Positions 55,108 through 63,420 of a DNA stretch of 64,000 bases are shown here, in pieces. The notes under the pieces are model-generated. The model was not told where the DNA came from, made no database searches, and saw only the letters and a list, made by a program, of their open reading frames with translations. The position numbers and the translations under genes are program-made. The first letter of the stretch is position 1. Every line of letters begins with the position of its first letter. The DNA is from Coriobacteriia bacterium (GTDB taxonomy: Bacteria > Actinomycetota > Coriobacteriia > Anaerosomatales > Anaerosomataceae), in assembly GCA_030651765.1 (NCBI GenBank), contig JAUSBY010000007.1, forward strand, positions 1 to 64,000, in the 5' to 3' direction.

Positions 55108-56976
55108 CTAGGTTGCCGCGTGAGCACTCGTCATGTGCTTGAATGTTGGCTCGAGCTGGCGAACGCATTTCATGAGCGTTTGTGAGTCGCCCTTTCCTGC
55201 AGCATCGATGAGGGTATGCACCCTCTGGCCGAGCCCTGGCTCAACAACGTCGACCCGGTCGACTCGCTGGATCCTCTCCCTGCCGGTGGGGAGAAGCGTC
55301 TCGGTGCCGCCAACCAGTGTCTCGTGGAGCTTCTCACCCGGCCGCAGGCCCACGAACTCGATGTCGGCCGGCACGCCGGCAAGCGCGATCATCTTGCGCG
55401 CGAGGTCGGCGATCCTGACCGGTTCGCCCATCTCGAGGACGAAGATGTCGCCTGCCGAGCCGATGGCCTGCGCCTGGAGAACGAGCCGGGCCGCCTCGGG
55501 AATCGTCATGAAGTAGCGGGTGACGTCCGGATGCGTGACGGTGAGCGGACCGCCGTGGCGGAGCTGCTCCTCGAAGATGGGAACCACCGAGCCGCGGCTT
55601 CCGAGCACGTTGCCAAAGCGCACGGCCACTGCGTTCAGCCCCGTCTCCCTCGTGGCGTCGAGCGTGACGCGCTCGGCCAGTCGTTTGGTGAGCCCCATGA
55701 TGTTGGCCGGGGCGACCGCCTTGTCTGTGGAGATGAGGACAAACCGGGAGACTCCGTGCGTGACGCACGCTGCCACAACGTTCAGCGTGCCGCCGACGTT
55801 CGTCTTCACGGCCTCGGCAGGCTCGAGCTCCATGAGCGGCACATGCTTGTACGCTGCGGCGTGCAGCACGAGCTCCGGCCGGTGCTCGGCAAAGAGCGCG
55901 TCGAGCTTGGCCGCGTCGCGGATATCGCAGATGTGCATCTCGGCCACGGCAGGCGCGCGCGTCTCGAGCTCGAGCCACAGCTCGTACAGGCGCGTCTCGT
56001 CGACCTCGAGCAGCAGCAGGCGCTTCGGCCCGAGCGTGGCGATCTGGCGGCACAGTTCGGCACCGATGGATCCGGCGGCGCCCGTGACCGCCACGACCTT
56101 GCCGGCGACCGTCTCGCGCACCTGCTCGACGTCGATGGGTGTCGGTTCCCGGCCGAGCAGGTCCTCGACCTCGACCGGTCGCAGATCGCGCAGACTGACC
56201 GAGCCCTTCGCGATCACGAGCGGCGGCATCACGCGGGTCTCGATGCCGAGGTCGGCCGCCGCGTTCAGCAGCGCCCGAATGCGATCGCGCGGCGCCGAGG
56301 GCAGCGCCACGACGATCTCCTCCACGCCGAGCCGGGTGGCGATCCCGGCGAGGTCCTCGCTCGTGCCGAGTACCGTCACGCCGCTGAGCGTCTTGCCGGT
56401 GAGCGCAGGGTCGTCGTCGAGGAAGCCGACGGCGGTGAGGCCAAGATCGGGCCGCGCCTGGATCTCGCGTAGCAGCAGCGAACCCGCGCTCCCCGCGCCC
56501 ACGATGAGGACGCGTCGGCCGTCGGACGCGCCCACCGCGCGGAGGTAGAGGAACACGCGGGCAGCGAGCCGGGCGCCCGACGAGCCGAGAAAGACGAGCA
56601 GCGCCTGGAAGAACAGGACGCCGAGCGGCACCGGCCGCACGTCGTCGACGAGCGGTATCGCGAGGTCGGCGACGAGCAGGAGGGCCGCCGTTGCGACGAC
56701 CGCGCCGAGGAGCCGCAACAGCGTGTCCACGCCGACGTAGCGCAAGACGAGCCGGTAGAGTCCCGCGAGAGCGAACGCGGCGACGTAGAGCACCGCCGCG
56801 ACCACCGCGAGCGGGCCTATCCAGCGCGCGAACGGTTCGGGCGGCGATCCGTCGAAGCGGGCGAGGTACGCGGCGTACGTGGCGAGCGCCACGACCGCGA
56901 TGTCGATCACGACGAGCGCGGAGTTCCAGAGGCGCCCGGTGGCCCGGACGCGCGCGAGAAGACCCTGCCCGCTCAC
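55108..56976 (-). CDS. PglF/FlaA1/CapD-type nucleotide-sugar 4,6-dehydratase
   Basis: 622 residues from GTG 56976. Four membrane helices (about 15-125) precede a first Rossmann domain (VLIVGAGSAGSLLLREIQ) and the catalytic SDR domain (VAVTGAAGSIGAELCRQIAT). The membrane-type active site is STDKAVAPANIMGLTKRLAE with Met and Lys replacing the usual Tyr and Lys. It converts UDP-GlcNAc to the 4-keto-6-deoxy sugar. It overlaps its aminotransferase partner (GTGA) and is followed by the third ligase gene. Confidence 0.92.
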   Translation of the reverse strand: MSGQGLLARVRATGRLWNSALVVIDIAVVALATYAAYLARFDGSPPEPFARWIGPLAVVAAVLYVAAFALAGLYRLVLRYVGVDTLLRLLGAVVATAALLLVADLAIPLVDDVRPVPLGVLFFQALLVFLGSSGARLAARVFLYLRAVGASDGRRVLIVGAGSAGSLLLREIQARPDLGLTAVGFLDDDPALTGKTLSGVTVLGTSEDLAGIATRLGVEEIVVALPSAPRDRIRALLNAAADLGIETRVMPPLVIAKGSVSLRDLRPVEVEDLLGREPTPIDVEQVRETVAGKVVAVTGAAGSIGAELCRQIATLGPKRLLLLEVDETRLYELWLELETRAPAVAEMHICDIRDAAKLDALFAEHRPELVLHAAAYKHVPLMELEPAEAVKTNVGGTLNVVAACVTHGVSRFVLISTDKAVAPANIMGLTKRLAERVTLDATRETGLNAVAVRFGNVLGSRGSVVPIFEEQLRHGGPLTVTHPDVTRYFMTIPEAARLVLQAQAIGSAGDIFVLEMGEPVRIADLARKMIALAGVPADIEFVGLRPGEKLHETLVGGTETLLPTGRERIQRVDRVDVVEPGLGQRVHTLIDAAGKGDSQTLMKCVRQLEPTFKHMTSAHAAT

Positions 56977-58196
56977 CGGGCAGCCACCTCCAGCACGCGG
57001 CTGACCGCCTCGGCCGTGTCGTCCATGTCGCGCTCACCGAGTGTCGGGTGCACGAGGAATGCGATCGAGGTCTCGTGGGCGTGCGCGGCGCCGGGAAGGC
57101 GACCGTCCGGGCCGAGTCCGGCCGAGACGAACGCGCCCTCGCGGTAGATCTCGGCACACGAGCCGTACGAGCACGGCACGCCCTCGGCCGCGATCGCTGC
57201 GGCGACACGGTCGCGATCCCAGCCCGGAGCGAGTGCGTCGGGCTCCAGGAACGCGTAGAGGCGGTAGTAGGCGTGGCCGAGCGAGTCGGGCGGTCTCGGC
57301 ACGATAAGGCCGTTCGTCCCGCCGAGGCCCAGCGAGAGCCGGGACGCGTTGTGGCGGCGGGCCTCGAGCCACTCGGGCAGTTGCGCGAGCCCGCGGGCGA
57401 CGAGCACCGCGGCGACCTCCGGCATGCGCCAGTTGCTGCCGAAGCGCTCGACGTGCCACGCGAACGCCGAGCCCGCGCCTGGTGGCGACGGCTCCTGGTC
57501 GAGCGTGGCGAGCGCCTTGCCGTGGTCCTTGTAGCTCCATGCGCGTTCGTACGCGGCGTCGTCGTCGAGGACGAGCAGACCGCCTTCACCGGCGGAGATG
57601 ATCTTGTCCTGGCAGAACGAGAACGTCGCAGCGTGGCTTCCGGGAGAGCCGACCTGACTGCCCCGATACGTTGCGCCGTGCGCCTGCGCACAGTCCTCGA
57701 TGACGATGAGATCCCGGGAGCGCGCGAGGTCGAGGAGCGGGTCCAGGTCGGCCGGCCATCCACCGAGGTGCACGGGGATGACGGCTCGTGTGGCCGCCGA
57801 GAGGACGGCGACGACCGTGTCGGTGGTCAGGCAGCCGCTATACGGGTCGATATCGGCCACGACGGGCGTGGCGCCGACGGCGACCACCGCGCTTGCGGTG
57901 GCGATGAACGTCCGCGCCGGGACGATGACCTCGTCGCCCGGGCCGATCTCAAAGGCCCTGAGCGCGAGTTCGAGGGCCAGGGTCCCGTTGGCCACCGCGA
58001 CCGCGTGCGTGCGGCCCAGCGCCTCGGCATACACCCGCTCCAGCTCGCGTCCGTGCGGCCCTGCCCAGTAGGTGAGCCGTCCGGAGCGGAGCACGTCGGC
58101 GACCGCCTCGACGGCGCTGTCGTCGAAGACCGGCCACGGCGCGAACGGTTTGCTGCGCAGCGGTGTGCCGCCGTCGATGGCGAGGAGTCGGGTCAC
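56973..58196 (-). CDS. PglE-like DegT aminotransferase
   Basis: 407 residues from GTG 58196, which overlaps the acetyltransferase stop; the upstream in-frame stretch is only low-complexity Arg-rich sequence. Marks are VANGTLALELALRAFEIGPG, IEDCAQAHGATYRGS and the Schiff-base lysine in FSFCQDKIISAGEGG near residue 195. It should aminate the 4-keto sugar made by the dehydratase coded next, giving the 4-amino sugar for acetylation. Some plant-of-pathway relatives act on other keto sugars, so substrate is inferred from the neighbours. Confidence 0.88.
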   Translation of the reverse strand: MTRLLAIDGGTPLRSKPFAPWPVFDDSAVEAVADVLRSGRLTYWAGPHGRELERVYAEALGRTHAVAVANGTLALELALRAFEIGPGDEVIVPARTFIATASAVVAVGATPVVADIDPYSGCLTTDTVVAVLSAATRAVIPVHLGGWPADLDPLLDLARSRDLIVIEDCAQAHGATYRGSQVGSPGSHAATFSFCQDKIISAGEGGLLVLDDDAAYERAWSYKDHGKALATLDQEPSPPGAGSAFAWHVERFGSNWRMPEVAAVLVARGLAQLPEWLEARRHNASRLSLGLGGTNGLIVPRPPDSLGHAYYRLYAFLEPDALAPGWDRDRVAAAIAAEGVPCSYGSCAEIYREGAFVSAGLGPDGRLPGAAHAHETSIAFLVHPTLGERDMDDTAEAVSRVLEVAAR

Positions 58197-58810
58197 GTCG
58201 CGTCCTTGACCGGATGCAGCGGGCGGGACGGAACGCCGACGCACACCATGCCGTCCGGAAGGTCGGAGGTGACGGCACTGCCGGCACCCACGACGCTCCA
58301 CGCGCCGATCGAGACGCGCGGCATCGCGCACGCGCCGACGCCGATGAGCGCGCCCTCGCCGACGCTCGCTCCGCCGCAGAGGTTCGCACCGGGGCCCACG
58401 TGCGCATGATCGCCGATGATGCAGTCGTGATCGACCGTGCAGGCGGTATTGAGGATGACGTTCGCGCCGATGCGTGCGTCGGGGTTGACCACGACGCCAG
58501 CCGCTATGAAGGCGCCCGGAGCGATCTTCACCGAAGTCGCGATGATCGCCGATGGGTGTACCACCGCCGCCGGCACGAGCCCACGCGCCGAATACTCGGC
58601 GAACAGCGTCGCTCGCGCACGGTTGTCGCCGACCGCGACGATGAACGCGTCGGCTGCTGCCTGTGCGGCATCAGCGACGACCGGCACGCCAAACACGTCG
58701 GTCACGCCGCCGGTCTCGGCGACCGCTCCCACGACGGAGATCCCACACGCGAGCGCCGCGTCCACGACCACCTTCGCGTGGCCACCGGCGCCGATGACGA
58801 TGAGTCTCAC
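58193..58810 (-). CDS. PglD/NeuD-family sugar O/N-acetyltransferase
   Basis: 205 residues from GTG 58810, with AGGAGGGT upstream. The N-terminal Rossmann-like part opens RLIVIGAGGHAKVVVDAALA. The left-handed beta-helix follows from about residue 90 with hexapeptide repeats and the catalytic-His region CTVDHDCIIGDHAHVGPGAN. In PglD the same module acetylates UDP-4-amino sugar to UDP-di-N-acetylbacillosamine. Both ends overlap neighbours by four bases, so it is translated with the aminotransferase and phosphosugar transferase. Confidence 0.9.
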   Translation of the reverse strand: MRLIVIGAGGHAKVVVDAALACGISVVGAVAETGGVTDVFGVPVVADAAQAAADAFIVAVGDNRARATLFAEYSARGLVPAAVVHPSAIIATSVKIAPGAFIAAGVVVNPDARIGANVILNTACTVDHDCIIGDHAHVGPGANLCGGASVGEGALIGVGACAMPRVSIGAWSVVGAGSAVTSDLPDGMVCVGVPSRPLHPVKDAT

Positions 58811-59451
58811 GGACCCTCCTCGGTGGTGCGGTCGGGCTCGAACGGTTCCATTGTCGCATGTCCCGCGCTCGAGACGCCCCTGCGTGACAGGGCGGTTGCG
58901 ACCGTCATGCCGAGGATGCGCAGGTCGAGTGCGAGCGACCGGTTGTCCACGTACCACACGTCGAGTGCGAACCGCTCGGGCCATGGCACGGCGTTGCGGC
59001 CGTTGACCTGAGCCCAGCCGGTGATACCGGGGCGCACCTCGTGACGGCGGGCCTGCTCGGGGGTGTAGCGGTCGAGATACGCGACGAGCAGCGGACGCGG
59101 TCCGACGAGACTCATGTCGCCGACAAGTACGTTGTAGAGCTCGGGCAGTTCGTCGAGAGATGACGCGCGAAGGAACCGTCCGAACCGCGTGAGCCGCTCG
59201 GCGTCGGTCGCTACCGCGGCGGCGTCGGGCAGTCCGCACGCGGTCGTCATCGAGCGGAACTTGTAGAGGGTGAACACTCTCCCTCCTCGGCCGGGGCGCA
59301 GCTGCCTGAAGAGCGCCGGGGGGCCGAGAGTCCCGCGCACGAGCAGTGCCGTGACCGCCAGGAGGGGAGAGAGCACCACGAGGAGCACCGCCGAGACGAC
59401 GATGTCGCCGAGCCGCTTGACTGCGTCATACACGCGATGCGAGCGCTTCAC
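58807..59451 (-). CDS. PglC-like initiating phosphoglycosyl transferase
   Basis: 214 residues from GTG 59451, the compact PglC length. One N-terminal membrane helix (VVSAVLLVVLSPLLAVTALL) precedes the core YKFRSM, SSLDELPELYNVLVGDMSLV (catalytic Asp-Glu) and GPRPLLVAYLDRY, then RPGITGWAQVNGRN. It moves a phospho-sugar from UDP to undecaprenyl phosphate to start the lipid-linked glycan. It overlaps the glycosyltransferase gene upstream by 26 bases. Confidence 0.93.
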   Translation of the reverse strand: MKRSHRVYDAVKRLGDIVVSAVLLVVLSPLLAVTALLVRGTLGPPALFRQLRPGRGGRVFTLYKFRSMTTACGLPDAAAVATDAERLTRFGRFLRASSLDELPELYNVLVGDMSLVGPRPLLVAYLDRYTPEQARRHEVRPGITGWAQVNGRNAVPWPERFALDVWYVDNRSLALDLRILGMTVATALSRRGVSSAGHATMEPFEPDRTTEEGP

Positions 59452-60625
59452 GGTAGAGCTCCTCGTAGGCATCGATGATGAGCGACAGGTCGTAGGTGCG
59501 CCGGGCAAGCGAGCGAGCGGCCACGCCCCGGCGGGCCACCTCGGCGGGGAAGCCCGCGGCGTCGTCGATGGCCTTGGCGAGCGCGGCGGGATCGTTCTTG
59601 GGCACGAGCCAGCCGGTCCCCTCGGGCAACGCGTCGGTGATGCCGCGCGTGCGCGTGCCGATCACGGGCCGGCCGGCGGCCATCGCTTCGAGCACCGAGC
59701 GCGCGAGGCCCTCGCGTTCCGAGGCGAGCAGAAGCGCATCGGAGGCGGCGAGCAGCGCCGGGATGTCCCGGCGATAGCCGGCGAAGCGGACGCGCTCGGC
59801 GAGTCCGAGACGCTCCACCTGCGCACGCACGGTCGCTTCGAGCGGGCCGTCACCGGCGAAGACGAGAACGACATGCTCCTTGCGCACACGGGCGAACGCG
59901 TCGACGACGAACGCGTGACGCTTGACCGGCATGAACTCGGCGATCATGAGGAGCACGAACACGGTGGCGGGCAGCATGAGCTCGTGGCGCACGGCGTCGG
60001 CCTCATCGTCGGTCACCGCATCTTCAGAAAAGCGCATCGTCTCGACGCCGATGCCGGGGATGAGCCGCACGCGTTCGCGGCGGATCGTGCCGAAGGCGCG
60101 CGCCGCCTCGAAGTCTTCGGCGTTGATGGTCACGAGGTAGTCGGTCCACCGTGCGGCCCGGCGCTCGAGCGCGCGATAGAGCGCGCGGAGGTAGAACCGC
60201 TGACCCCGGTAGAAGTGGAACCCGTGCGCCGTGTAGATCACCACCGGCCGCTGCCCGGGCGGCAGGCGCCGCAGCGCGAAGCGTGTGACGAACGCCGCGA
60301 TCGGCGTGTGCACGTGGACGAGGTCGTAGCCCTCGCGGGCAACGAGCTCGCGCACGTGCCTGGCCGTGCCGATGAGGTTGCGCGGCGAGAGGGGGTTGCG
60401 GGTCCACGGCGCGTCGTGGCACTCGTCGAAGATCCCGGCAAGCGCGGGGGTGGTGGTGGCGCCGTTGGCGAGCGCATCGATGCGCCACCCCTGCTCGCGA
60501 AAGTGGTGCGCGAAGGGGGCGAGGAACACCTCGAGCGTCACGGGCACGGTGGTCACGAACAGTGCCGAGGGAGCCACGCTCCAGATCACCCGCCCTTCGC
60601 GGTCAGTCTCCGTGTCTTCACGCAC
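59426..60625 (-). CDS. PglA/EpsD-like GT4 glycosyltransferase
   Basis: 399 residues from GTG 60625; ATG 60679 would add 18 residues. The acceptor domain carries DLVHVHTPIAAFVTRFALRR and YTAHGFHFYRGQRFYL, the AHGFHFY motif common in enzymes that add the second sugar to lipid-linked bacillosamine-type glycans. The donor motif is LASEREGLARSVLEAMAAGR. It is the first gene of the leftward pgl-like operon, divergent from the glycosyltransferase at 60720. Confidence 0.9.
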   Translation of the reverse strand: MREDTETDREGRVIWSVAPSALFVTTVPVTLEVFLAPFAHHFREQGWRIDALANGATTTPALAGIFDECHDAPWTRNPLSPRNLIGTARHVRELVAREGYDLVHVHTPIAAFVTRFALRRLPPGQRPVVIYTAHGFHFYRGQRFYLRALYRALERRAARWTDYLVTINAEDFEAARAFGTIRRERVRLIPGIGVETMRFSEDAVTDDEADAVRHELMLPATVFVLLMIAEFMPVKRHAFVVDAFARVRKEHVVLVFAGDGPLEATVRAQVERLGLAERVRFAGYRRDIPALLAASDALLLASEREGLARSVLEAMAAGRPVIGTRTRGITDALPEGTGWLVPKNDPAALAKAIDDAAGFPAEVARRGVAARSLARRTYDLSLIIDAYEELYREALASRV

Positions 60626-60719
60626 CGATGATACCGTGTCGGAGCCGGTGGAGCCCCACCGGGCGGTCTGGTCTATCATGCTGGTGAGACGCTTGCGGCC
60701 GCGCATCTGGAGCTCACAC

Positions 60720-61868
60720 GTGAACGAACCTGCTATCGACAGCACCGCCAACGGCCCCGTGCGTCACCTCGCGTACTTCAGCGCACAGGCCGTCGTGGAG
60801 GGCCAGGACTTATGGGCCGCCGTGACCGAGGTCGTCGGTGGCATGGAGCGGGCCGGCTGGCAGGTCGATCTCTACTGTCCGGAGTACGGCACCGCCAAGA
60901 CGCCGGGTGTGCTCGTGCGGCTGCGCCGCATCCTCGGCGCGGGACATCGCCTGGCACGGGCGCTTTCGCTCTACGACGCCGTGTACATCCGCGTGCATCC
61001 GCTGGCGTGGAGCGTCGCGCGGGCGGCGCGGCGCGCGGGCGTGCCCGTGGTCCAGGAGTCCAACGGCTCGTGGGAAGACGCGTTCGTCGCCTGGCCTTCC
61101 ATGCGCGTGATCGCGCCGCTCGTGATAGCCGTTCAGCGCGCTCAGTACCGGGCGGCCGATGCCGTGATCGCCGTCTCGGACACGCTTGGCGAGTGGATCG
61201 CCGCCGAGACCGGACGCACCGATGTCGTGGTGAGCCCGAACGGCGCCAATGCCCGTCTGTTCCGCCCCGACGTTGCTCTCAGGGCCAACATGCCCGAGCG
61301 CTACGTGGTCTTCTTCGGCCAGTTCGCGCCCTGGCAGCGCATCGAGGTGTTGCTCGCCGCGTTCAGGCGGGAGGCGTGGCCGGAGGGCGTGCATCTCGTG
61401 TTCGTTGGTGACGGTGCGCTCCGGCTCGTGGTCGAAGGCGCTGCGGCCAACGACCCGCGCATCCGCTACCTGGGTGCGCTGCCGTATGCCGAGGTGCCAC
61501 GGGTCGTCGTGGGGGCGCTCGCAGCGACGGTGCTCACCTACGCGCCCGACAGGGCCGGGTACTCGCCGCTCAAACTCTACGAGGCCATGGCGTGCGGGGT
61601 GCCCGTGATCTGCTCGGACACGCCCGGCCAGGCCGAGTACGTGCGCGAGAACGAGGCCGGTATCGTGGTGCCTCCCGAAGATCCGGATGCGGTCGCGCAT
61701 GCGGCGGCGGCCTTGGCGGCCGACCCCGACGGTGCCCGGGCTATGGGCGCGCGGGGGCGGCGGGCGGTCGAGGAGCGGTACTCGTGGGACGCGCGTGCTG
61801 CCGAACGGCTGCGGGTCGTCGAGCGCGCGGTCGTCGCGAAGGCTCAGGCCGGGGAATCGGCCTCGTAG
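60720..61868 (+). CDS. GT4 glycosyltransferase, paralogue of the gene at 39201
   Basis: 382 residues from GTG 60720. Shared motifs with the 39201 gene include GWQVDL, VVQESNG, NGANARLFRPD and YSPLKLYEAMACGVPVI. A tatcat -10-like hexamer at about 60673 may drive it. Its 3' end overlaps the convergent GT2 gene by 25 bases, just as the paralogue overlaps the fusion gene. It likely adds a sugar to the lipid-linked glycan; specificity unknown. Confidence 0.9.
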   Translation: MNEPAIDSTANGPVRHLAYFSAQAVVEGQDLWAAVTEVVGGMERAGWQVDLYCPEYGTAKTPGVLVRLRRILGAGHRLARALSLYDAVYIRVHPLAWSVARAARRAGVPVVQESNGSWEDAFVAWPSMRVIAPLVIAVQRAQYRAADAVIAVSDTLGEWIAAETGRTDVVVSPNGANARLFRPDVALRANMPERYVVFFGQFAPWQRIEVLLAAFRREAWPEGVHLVFVGDGALRLVVEGAAANDPRIRYLGALPYAEVPRVVVGALAATVLTYAPDRAGYSPLKLYEAMACGVPVICSDTPGQAEYVRENEAGIVVPPEDPDAVAHAAAALAADPDGARAMGARGRRAVEERYSWDARAAERLRVVERAVVAKAQAGESAS

Positions 61869-62764
61869 TCGTCGGGCCAGCGCTTGCTCCACGAGAACAG
61901 CTGTCGGCGCAGGAGCGCCCACTTCGACGTGTGCACATCGGTGAACGCCAGTTCACGCGGTACCTTCGGGATCAGCAGCGCTCCGGCGGCGCGCCGCCAG
62001 GTGTAGAACCCCCACGACAGGATGCGCTTTCCGGGCGGGTACCCGCGCCCGTGTGACTCGGCCAGGCGGCCGAGGTCGGCGTGGAGCACGTCGGTCATCG
62101 TCACGCCCTTGCGCTGGCGCTGATGCCGGTCGACTGCGGTGATGCGGCCGATTCGGCGGAAGCGGCGACCTTCGCGGGCGAGGCGCAGCCACAACTCGTA
62201 GTCCATCGTGAAGTCGTACGACTCGTCGAGCATCGGCTGGCTGAGCGCCGAGCGCCGGATGAACGCGACCGGCTGACCGATGAAGTTGACGATGTTCAGC
62301 AGGCGCCCGGAGAACCTCGGCACCCAGTTGAGCCAGATGATGGTCCCGTCCTCGGCGACCTGCGCGAGATGACCGTAGACGACGTCGGCCTCCGGATGCT
62401 GCTGGAACGTGCGGACCACGTCCTCGATCACCCGGCAGTCGAAGTACGCGTCGTCGCTGTTGATCCAGCCGATGATCTCGCCGTGCGACGCGGCGAACGC
62501 CTTGTTGATGGCATGTGACTGCCCCCGGTCGGGTTCGCTCGTGTAGCGAAGCGCGACGTGTGCGTCCGAGCCGCCCACCGCGCGCGACGCCGCCTCGGCG
62601 TCGAGGACCGCCAGGCTGCCGTCGGTCGAGCCGCCGTCCATGACGATGTGCTCGATCGACGGGTACGTCTGGCACGCCACGGATCGCAGGTTATGAGGTA
62701 GCCACGCGGCCTGGTCAAACGACGGCGTGAGGATGGAGACGAGTGGTGTCCGGTTCGTGTCTAT
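61844..62764 (-). CDS. GT2 glycosyltransferase with no canonical start codon
   Basis: About 306 residues if read from ATA 62764. The conserved GT2 opening (TPLVSILTPSFDQAAW) is in frame upstream of GTG 62680, but no ATG, GTG or TTG exists between the in-frame stop at 62797-62795 and that region. ATA 62764 lies five bases after a GGGAG ribosome-binding site. Starting at GTG 62680 would delete the first beta strand. Later marks are intact: IEHIVMDGGSTDGSLAVLDA, GWINSDDAYFDCRVIED and MLDESYDFTMDYELWLRLA. Either a rare ATA start is used or the start was lost by mutation (ATG to ATA). Confidence 0.75.
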   Translation of the reverse strand: MDTNRTPLVSILTPSFDQAAWLPHNLRSVACQTYPSIEHIVMDGGSTDGSLAVLDAEAASRAVGGSDAHVALRYTSEPDRGQSHAINKAFAASHGEIIGWINSDDAYFDCRVIEDVVRTFQQHPEADVVYGHLAQVAEDGTIIWLNWVPRFSGRLLNIVNFIGQPVAFIRRSALSQPMLDESYDFTMDYELWLRLAREGRRFRRIGRITAVDRHQRQRKGVTMTDVLHADLGRLAESHGRGYPPGKRILSWGFYTWRRAAGALLIPKVPRELAFTDVHTSKWALLRRQLFSWSKRWPDDYEADSPA

Positions 62765-62866
62765 GTGGGCTCCCGGAGTGTCGGCGCTACGCCATCAGTC
62801 TAACGGTACGCTCCCGATGTGCTAGCATTCCTGGCCAGGCATCACCGCGTCACGAGGAGGCCCACC

Positions 62867-63370
62867 GTGAAGTTCTCCGGCACCGCTCATCGCTACGGGC
62901 GCGACGTCGACACCGACGTCATCATCCCGGCGCGCTATCTCAACACGTCGGATCCCGACGAACTCGCACTGCACTGCATGGAGGACCTCGATGCCGGCTT
63001 CGTGGGCAAGGTGAGCGCGGGCGACATCCTCGTGGCCGAGGAGAACTTCGGCTGCGGTTCGAGTCGCGAGCACGCGCCGATCGCCATCAAGCACGCGGGC
63101 GTCTCGGTGGTCATCGCCAAGAGCTTCGCGCGCATCTTCTATCGCAACGCGATCAACACCGGCCTGCCGATCATGGAGGCGCCCGACGCGGTCGACGGCA
63201 TCGGTGACGGTGACGAGGTCACGGTCGACGCCGATACCGGGACGATCACGAACGTCACGACCGGCGCCAGCTGGCAGGCGCAGCCGTTCCCGCCGTTCAT
63301 CCGCGATATCATCGAGGGTGGCGGTCTCGTGGAGGCCGCGCGAGCCAGACTCGGCGCGAACGCCGGGTAG
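62867..63370 (+). CDS. leuD: 3-isopropylmalate dehydratase, small subunit (copy 2)
   Basis: 167 residues from GTG 62867 with CGAGGAGG upstream. The signature NFGCGSSREHAPIAIKHAG is intact and the specificity loop after DTDVIIPARYL is YLNT, as in isopropylmalate/homoaconitase-type small subunits. It ends PPFIRDIIEGGGLVEAARAR. It has its own short upstream region (tagcat at about 62821 could be a -10) and stands some 30 kb from the leuC at 31537 that it most likely serves. It is the only complete leucine-type leuD here. Confidence 0.92.
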   Translation: MKFSGTAHRYGRDVDTDVIIPARYLNTSDPDELALHCMEDLDAGFVGKVSAGDILVAEENFGCGSSREHAPIAIKHAGVSVVIAKSFARIFYRNAINTGLPIMEAPDAVDGIGDGDEVTVDADTGTITNVTTGASWQAQPFPPFIRDIIEGGGLVEAARARLGANAG

Positions 63371-63420
63371 GAACGCCGTCGCGGCACGCGCTGCGACCCG
63401 TCCGGACCGGGGCGACTGCC

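Noticed and set aside
55334-57763. 809-residue open frame on the minus strand
   Set aside because: It shares the strand but not the frame of two well-recognised genes (PglF-like and PglE-like), is extremely Arg/Ala-rich, and has no family pattern. It is a GC-driven shadow.
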